From the NCBI RefSeq assembly GCF_001423885.1, contig NZ_LMPP01000001.1, positions 434,001 through 498,000 of the forward strand: 64,000 nt of DNA, read 5' to 3'. The stretch is from Rathayibacter sp. Leaf185 (GTDB lineage Bacteria; Actinomycetota; Actinomycetes; Actinomycetales; Microbacteriaceae). Position 1 is the first letter of the stretch; each line of letters starts with the position of its first letter. This document shows, piece after piece, positions 60,755 through 64,000 of this stretch. The notes under the pieces are model-generated. The model did not search any database. It worked only from the letters and a program-made list of their open reading frames with translations, and was not told where the DNA came from. A program made the translations under genes and the position numbers.

Positions 60755-61153
60755 ATGCCCCTCTCCTCCGCCCTCGAGGCCCTCAGCGACGAGTCCTTCG
60801 TCTCGCTCACCACGTTCCGCAGGACGGGCGCGGGCGTGTCGACCCCGGTCTGGATCGCCCGCGACGGCACCGAGCTGATCGTCACCACCCCGCGCAGGAG
60901 CGGCAAGGTCAAGCGTCTGAGGAACGACCCGCGCGTGACCCTCGTGCCCTGCGACCGCCGCGGCCGGGTGAAGGAGGGCGCACCCGTGATCGAGGCCGCG
61001 GCCCGCATCGTCTCGGACGAGGAGACGGTCGAGCGCCTCGGCGGTATCTTCGCCCGCAAGTACCGGCTCGAGTACCGCGTCTTCCTCTTCATCGAGGGGA
61101 TCGTGACGCGCGGCGACCGCACGCGGGTGATGCTGCGGATCTCGGACCGCTGA
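60755..61153 (+). CDS. PPOX-class (flavin/F420-dependent) oxidoreductase
   Basis: This 132-residue split-barrel protein of the pyridoxamine-phosphate-oxidase superfamily has SFVSLTTFRRTGAGVSTPVWIARDGTELIVTT, RSGKVKRLRNDPRVTLVPCD and the end RVMLRISDR. This type usually binds F420 or FMN and reduces or oxidises small molecules; substrate unknown. The start is ATG 60755. It is divergent from the endonuclease-family gene. Confidence 0.83.
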   Translation: MPLSSALEALSDESFVSLTTFRRTGAGVSTPVWIARDGTELIVTTPRRSGKVKRLRNDPRVTLVPCDRRGRVKEGAPVIEAAARIVSDEETVERLGGIFARKYRLEYRVFLFIEGIVTRGDRTRVMLRISDR

Positions 61154-61283
61154 GCCGCCCTACACCGCGGCGGGCCGGCTCCGGAAGGCCTGCCGCGCGG
61201 TGCGGGCGCGGGTCTACCGTGGCAGCGCCGGTGCGGATGCTCGCCTCCCGCGCGCACACCGGCGCACGCAGAAGGAGCACGTC

Positions 61284-61541
61284 ATGAGCATCGGAGCAGG
61301 AATCTTCCTCCTCGTCGTCGGCGCGATCCTCGCGTTCGCCGTCGATGTGCAGGTCGCCGGGATCGACCTGAAGACGATCGGCTACATCCTGATGGCGGCG
61401 GGCGTCGTCGGCCTGATCCTCGGCCTCGTGCTGATGACCCGGCGTCGCCAGGCGGTGTCGACCACCCGCTCGGCCGTCGACCCGGCCAGCGGTGAGCAGG
61501 TCACGCGCCGCACGAGCGAGAGCGACGGACCGCTGGTCTGA
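61284..61541 (+). CDS. Small membrane protein (DUF6458-like)
   Basis: This 85-residue protein has two hydrophobic helices (about residues 3-22 and 33-52). FAVDVQVAGIDLKTIGYILMAAGVVGLILG is the typical pattern of DUF6458-type actinobacterial proteins. A basic, then Ser/Thr-rich, tail follows. The role is unknown. ATG 61284 follows AAGGAG (61272-61277). Confidence 0.75.
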   Translation: MSIGAGIFLLVVGAILAFAVDVQVAGIDLKTIGYILMAAGVVGLILGLVLMTRRRQAVSTTRSAVDPASGEQVTRRTSESDGPLV

Positions 61542-61548
61542 GAACGAC

Positions 61549-61580
61549 GGAAGGGCGGGACGAGAGCGTCCCGCCCTTCC
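61549..61580. terminator. Bidirectional hairpin terminator
   Basis: GGAAGGGCGGGAC (61549-61561) pairs perfectly with GTCCCGCCCTTCC (61568-61580) around a 6-base loop. It separates the convergent DUF6458-like gene and the small acidic gene on the other strand. Confidence 0.8.
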
Positions 61581-61599
61581 GCACGTCTGCTCGTCGCGT

Positions 61600-61731
61600 C
61601 TACTCGTCGGCGTCGCCGCCCGAGACCGTGTCGGTGTCGCCGCCACCCGGGGAGGTGTCGGTCCCGGTGCCGTCCGGCAGCTCCTCGGTCTTCTCGACGT
61701 CGTCACCGGTGGTGCGCTCGTTCTGATCCAT
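61600..61731 (-). CDS. Very small acidic protein (43 residues)
   Basis: This short frame starts at ATG 61729-61731 with a very good ribosome site (AAGGAGAAGGCCACC) and ends at TAG 61600-61602, just before a hairpin terminator. The peptide begins MDQNERTTGDDVEKTEELPD and continues with Gly/Thr/Asp-rich sequence ending GGDADE. It is acidic and without hydrophobic residues in clusters. Start signal, stop and terminator together support a real gene. Function unknown; it resembles the other small acidic proteins of this window. Confidence 0.6.
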   Translation of the reverse strand: MDQNERTTGDDVEKTEELPDGTGTDTSPGGGDTDTVSGGDADE

Positions 61732-61828
61732 GGTGGCCTTCTCCTTCCGGCCGGCGACCTGCCGACCGTTCAACTCTCCTCCGCAGTCGCCGCTCGGGGC
61801 AGGGGGTGGCGGAGGCGAGCGCGGCGTG

Positions 61829-62263
61829 TCAGACCGCGTCGTCCCAGCCGAGATTCGCGGCGATGCGCCGGAGCGTCGCGACCGTCCGCTCGTGGTCCTC
61901 GTCGCTCACGCCCTCGGTGACCGCGGTGCGCGCCGTGCCGACCACTTCTTCGAGTCGGGCCGTCGCGACTCCGCCCTGCTCGGTGAGGGCGAAGACGTCG
62001 CCCTCGTCGGCGACCCAGCCGCTCTCGACGAGCTCGGCGAGGTGCTCGGCGACGCTCGACGGCTCCTCCGCGGGTGCTGCGGGCAGGAACGGCGCGAGTG
62101 CCCGGTCGAGCGCGCCCACCGCGGCGGGGCCGCGCCTGAGCAGTTCGAGCAGCTGCCACTGCATCCGGGTGACGCCGTGCTCGTCGAGTGTCCGCGCGAA
62201 GCGCTCCTCGATCAGCCGGTCGACGAGAGTGAGCCAGTATCCGATCGGTCGTTGATCAGTCAT
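61829..62263 (-). CDS. MarR-like transcriptional regulator
   Basis: This 144-residue winged-helix protein resembles MarR regulators: IGYWLTLVDRLIEERFARTLDEHGVTRMQWQLLELL, then SSVAEHLAELVESGWVADEGDVFALTEQG (recognition helix and wing). It is divergent from a hydrolase/DoxX-like operon starting at 62393, the probable target. The start is ATG 62261-62263. Confidence 0.8.
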   Translation of the reverse strand: MTDQRPIGYWLTLVDRLIEERFARTLDEHGVTRMQWQLLELLRRGPAAVGALDRALAPFLPAAPAEEPSSVAEHLAELVESGWVADEGDVFALTEQGGVATARLEEVVGTARTAVTEGVSDEDHERTVATLRRIAANLGWDDAV

Positions 62264-62392
62264 GCCGTCACGATACGCCGGGGTGTCGGAGGGGTACCGC
62301 GACTCGAGCGCACAAGGCCCTCTCGGGGGCGGCCGCGTTCCGCTTGACTGGGGGCTGTCGCGCCGATCGGCGGCGGCGACGAGGGAGGCGAC

Positions 62393-63283
62393 ATGGCGAA
62401 CCACCGTTTCGAGCTGCGATCCGGTCGCGGGATCGGCGTCTCGGCGGCCGGTGATCCGATCGCGGACCGGCTCGTCGTCTTCTGCCACCCCACCCCCGGC
62501 GCGGGCGGCTTCGACCCCGATCCGCTGATCACCGGCCCGTGGGGTCTGCACCTGCTGATCCTCGACCGCCCCGGCTACGGCGCATCCGATCCGGTCGACA
62601 CCGCTCACGCGAGCGTGCAGGACCGGGCCGACGACCTCGCCGAGTACCTGCGCCGCTCGGAGCGCACCGCGCGGATGGTCGAGGGCGCGCGATTCGGCAG
62701 CGTCGGCGTGGTGGGCTGGGGCTCGGGAGGCGTCTTCGCCCTCTCGCTGGCAGCCCGGCACCCCGATCTCGTCGACCGGCTCGCGATCGTCGGCACTCCG
62801 GCTCCGCCGCAGGCCGGTGTGCTGGTCCGCCCGACGGAGGCGTGGGAGCGCCGCGAGATCCTCGAGGGAGAGGACGCCGCGGCCATCGCGGGCGGCCTCC
62901 CCGACGGCGTCCCCGGCCTCGATGCCCTCGGCGTCGACGCCGACGATCCCGTGCTCACGAGCCACGGCGGGCTGCGCAACCGCCTGACGCGGATGCTCGG
63001 CGAGGGCTGGCGGCAGGGTCCGGGCGGTGCGGCGACCGATCTCTCGGCGCTGCGCGACGGGTCGTGGGCCGACGAGCTCGACCGGGTCACCGCCTCCGCC
63101 CTCATCGTGCACGGCGACGCCGACCCCGTCGCGAGCGCGGAGGACGGCCGCTGGTACCGCGGACGGCTCGCCGACGCGCGGACCGCGAGCGTCGACGGCA
63201 CGGGCCGCCTCGCCCTGGTGCGCGAGTGGCGGCGGATCCTCGACCACGTCGCTCCTCTGGAGCGCGGCGCGGAGGACCGGTGA
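62393..63283 (+). CDS. Alpha/beta hydrolase with substituted catalytic His
   Basis: This 296-residue alpha/beta hydrolase-fold protein has the oxyanion segment VFCHPTPGAGG, the nucleophile elbow VGWGSGG (Ser111), and the Asp strand ALIVHGDADPVA. Where the fold has its catalytic His (usually G-x-G-H-x-x), this protein has GTGRLALV with Arg272 (CGC at 63206-63208). The rest of the core is intact. It is either inactive or uses another base. GTG of the next gene overlaps its stop by 4 bases. The start is ATG 62393 after GAGGGAGG. Confidence 0.8.
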   Translation: MANHRFELRSGRGIGVSAAGDPIADRLVVFCHPTPGAGGFDPDPLITGPWGLHLLILDRPGYGASDPVDTAHASVQDRADDLAEYLRRSERTARMVEGARFGSVGVVGWGSGGVFALSLAARHPDLVDRLAIVGTPAPPQAGVLVRPTEAWERREILEGEDAAAIAGGLPDGVPGLDALGVDADDPVLTSHGGLRNRLTRMLGEGWRQGPGGAATDLSALRDGSWADELDRVTASALIVHGDADPVASAEDGRWYRGRLADARTASVDGTGRLALVREWRRILDHVAPLERGAEDR

Positions 63284-63654
63284 CCCGCGGGCCGCTCGGC
63301 GCCGGACCGCTCGCGCTCGCCTCGGCCATGGCGGTCTCGGGCGTCGTGCACCTCGTGCACCCGAGCACCTTCGACGCGGCCGTGCCGAGGGGGATGCCGG
63401 GTTCTGCGCGGGGCTGGGTGCTCGCCTCCGGAGTCGCCGAGATCGCCTGCGCGGCCGCGATGCTCTGGCCGCCGACGCGCGTGGCCGGCGGCCTCGCCTC
63501 CGCCGCGCTGATGGCCGCCGTGTTCCCCGCCAACGTGCAGATGGCCCGGGACGCCCGCCGCCCGCGCACCCGCGCGATCACGCTGCTGCGCCTGCCCCTG
63601 CAGATCCCGCTGGTGCTCTGGGGCCTCGAGGCGGCGCGCTCCACGGGGCGCTGA
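63280..63654 (+). CDS. Small DoxX-like membrane protein
   Basis: This 124-residue protein has four predicted helices: about residues 10-28, 45-65, 68-90 and 100-118. HLVHPSTFDAAVPRGMPG between helices 1 and 2, and the NVQMARD segment, are typical of DoxX-like proteins. It is coupled to the hydrolase gene (4-base overlap). Role unknown. Confidence 0.72.
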   Translation: MTRGPLGAGPLALASAMAVSGVVHLVHPSTFDAAVPRGMPGSARGWVLASGVAEIACAAAMLWPPTRVAGGLASAALMAAVFPANVQMARDARRPRTRAITLLRLPLQIPLVLWGLEAARSTGR

Positions 63655-63707
63655 GCGCCCGGCGCAACCCCGAGCGCGCGGCGCGATCGCGCTGCTACCG
63701 TCCTGGC

Positions 63708-63896
63708 ATGAGCGACCAGACGGCGGACGATCGCCGAGACCAGTTGACCAGTGCGCCCAAGGCGACCGAGGCCGATGCCGCTCCCCGCATCGACGTCTCG
63801 ACCACCGATGCGGGCGACACGCACATCGAGATCCGCGACGACGCCGCCGTGCGCCCGGGCCGCCTCGGCGAGGACGAGGACGGCGCGGATGTCTGA
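63708..63896 (+). CDS. Small acidic hydrophilic protein
   Basis: This 62-residue protein of mixed charge has no hydrophobic segment: MSDQTADDRRDQLTSAPK at the start, EIRDDAAVRPGRLGEDEDGADV at the end. It overlaps the following kinase-like gene by 8 bases, so they are probably one transcript. No family is recognised. Confidence 0.55.
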   Translation: MSDQTADDRRDQLTSAPKATEADAAPRIDVSTTDAGDTHIEIRDDAAVRPGRLGEDEDGADV

Positions 63897-64000
63897 GCGC
63901 CGCCGTGCCGCGATGGTCTACAACCCCGTCAAGGTCGACCTCGCGGCCGTGAAGGCCGCGGTCGCGCGCGCCGAGGAGGCCGCGGGCTGGGACGAGACGC
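63889..64000 (+). CDS. Diacylglycerol kinase-like protein (N-terminal fragment, cut by window edge)
   Basis: The 37 visible residues start MSERRRAAMVYNPVKVDLAAVK. AAMVYNPVKVD matches the first strand and NPxxG/K-type nucleotide loop of diacylglycerol/lipid kinases (DAGK_cat). The ATG at 63889 lies inside the 3' end of the small acidic gene. The rest is outside the window, so the assignment rests on this motif alone. Confidence 0.65.
   Translation, partial: MSERRRAAMVYNPVKVDLAAVKAAVARAEEAAGWDET

Overview
The window is high-GC, densely coded DNA with many GTG starts and frequent 4-bp (ATGA/GTGA) overlaps. It carries a carotenoid-type isoprenoid locus (crtB/crtE with divergent idi), a DtxR-type iron box, an HU protein, an FeS-type photolyase and PknB-like kinase genes. 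Together these point to an actinobacterium, most likely of the family Microbacteriaceae (Rathayibacter-like; the genus is inference). No insertion sequence, prophage, CRISPR array or rRNA was seen. There is one tRNA gene, tRNA-Gly(CCC). No stretch over 300 bases lacks a gene; the largest gaps (about 13165-13439, 49316-49521, 30654-30855, 5397-5596) hold promoters and leaders only.

Layout. Positions 1-2024 hold isoprenoid/carotenoid genes. Positions 2031-7387 hold dcd, tRNA-Gly, small housekeeping and membrane proteins, and an iron-box-controlled heme oxygenase-like gene. Positions 7391-13164 hold a PIF1-like helicase, an ABC-2 exporter, a CopD-CtaG copper/cytochrome oxidase assembly fusion and HU. 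Positions 13440-15615 hold a GH13 enzyme and small proteins. A minus-strand block at 15632-27079 runs from an FAD oxidoreductase and cupin through a MauE-thioredoxin fusion, a YbaK protein and a Na+/H+ antiporter to an amidoligase/ATP-grasp fusion, an AsnB-like amidotransferase and an S9 peptidase. Positions 27218-38189 hold an AI-2E-type exporter, an rRNA methyltransferase-like gene, the photolyase, an APC permease, a two-component system with its PepSY target, a Ser/Thr kinase with a coupled lipoprotein, and a SRAP protein. Positions 38200-40048 are an EamA/LysR divergent pair.

Positions 40125-59114 form a large L-fucose/deoxy-sugar catabolic island: two GH29 fucosidases and one GHL6-like hydrolase, a sugar ABC importer without its own ATPase, a FadR-type regulator, and enzymes that fit L-fucose -> fuconolactone -> fuconate -> 2-keto-3-deoxyfuconate -> diketo acid -> pyruvate + lactate. 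A second operon holds a KDG kinase-KDPG aldolase fusion. The rest (59235-64000) holds an endonuclease/phosphatase-family protein, a PPOX-family protein, a MarR regulator divergent from a hydrolase/DoxX-like pair, small acidic proteins and the start of a diacylglycerol-kinase-like gene.

Most notable: (i) the amidoligase-AsnB-peptidase set next to a Na+/H+ antiporter, a candidate system for an undescribed amidated peptide, perhaps an osmolyte; (ii) four enzyme-family proteins that lack defining catalytic or cofactor residues (heme oxygenase, beta-lactamase-like lipoprotein, dienelactone hydrolase, alpha/beta hydrolase); (iii) identical 11-bp-spaced direct repeats upstream of the two-component system and its PepSY gene, with a response regulator whose only well-placed start is ATC; (iv) a substrate-binding-type protein without any export signal inside a sugar-acid operon.
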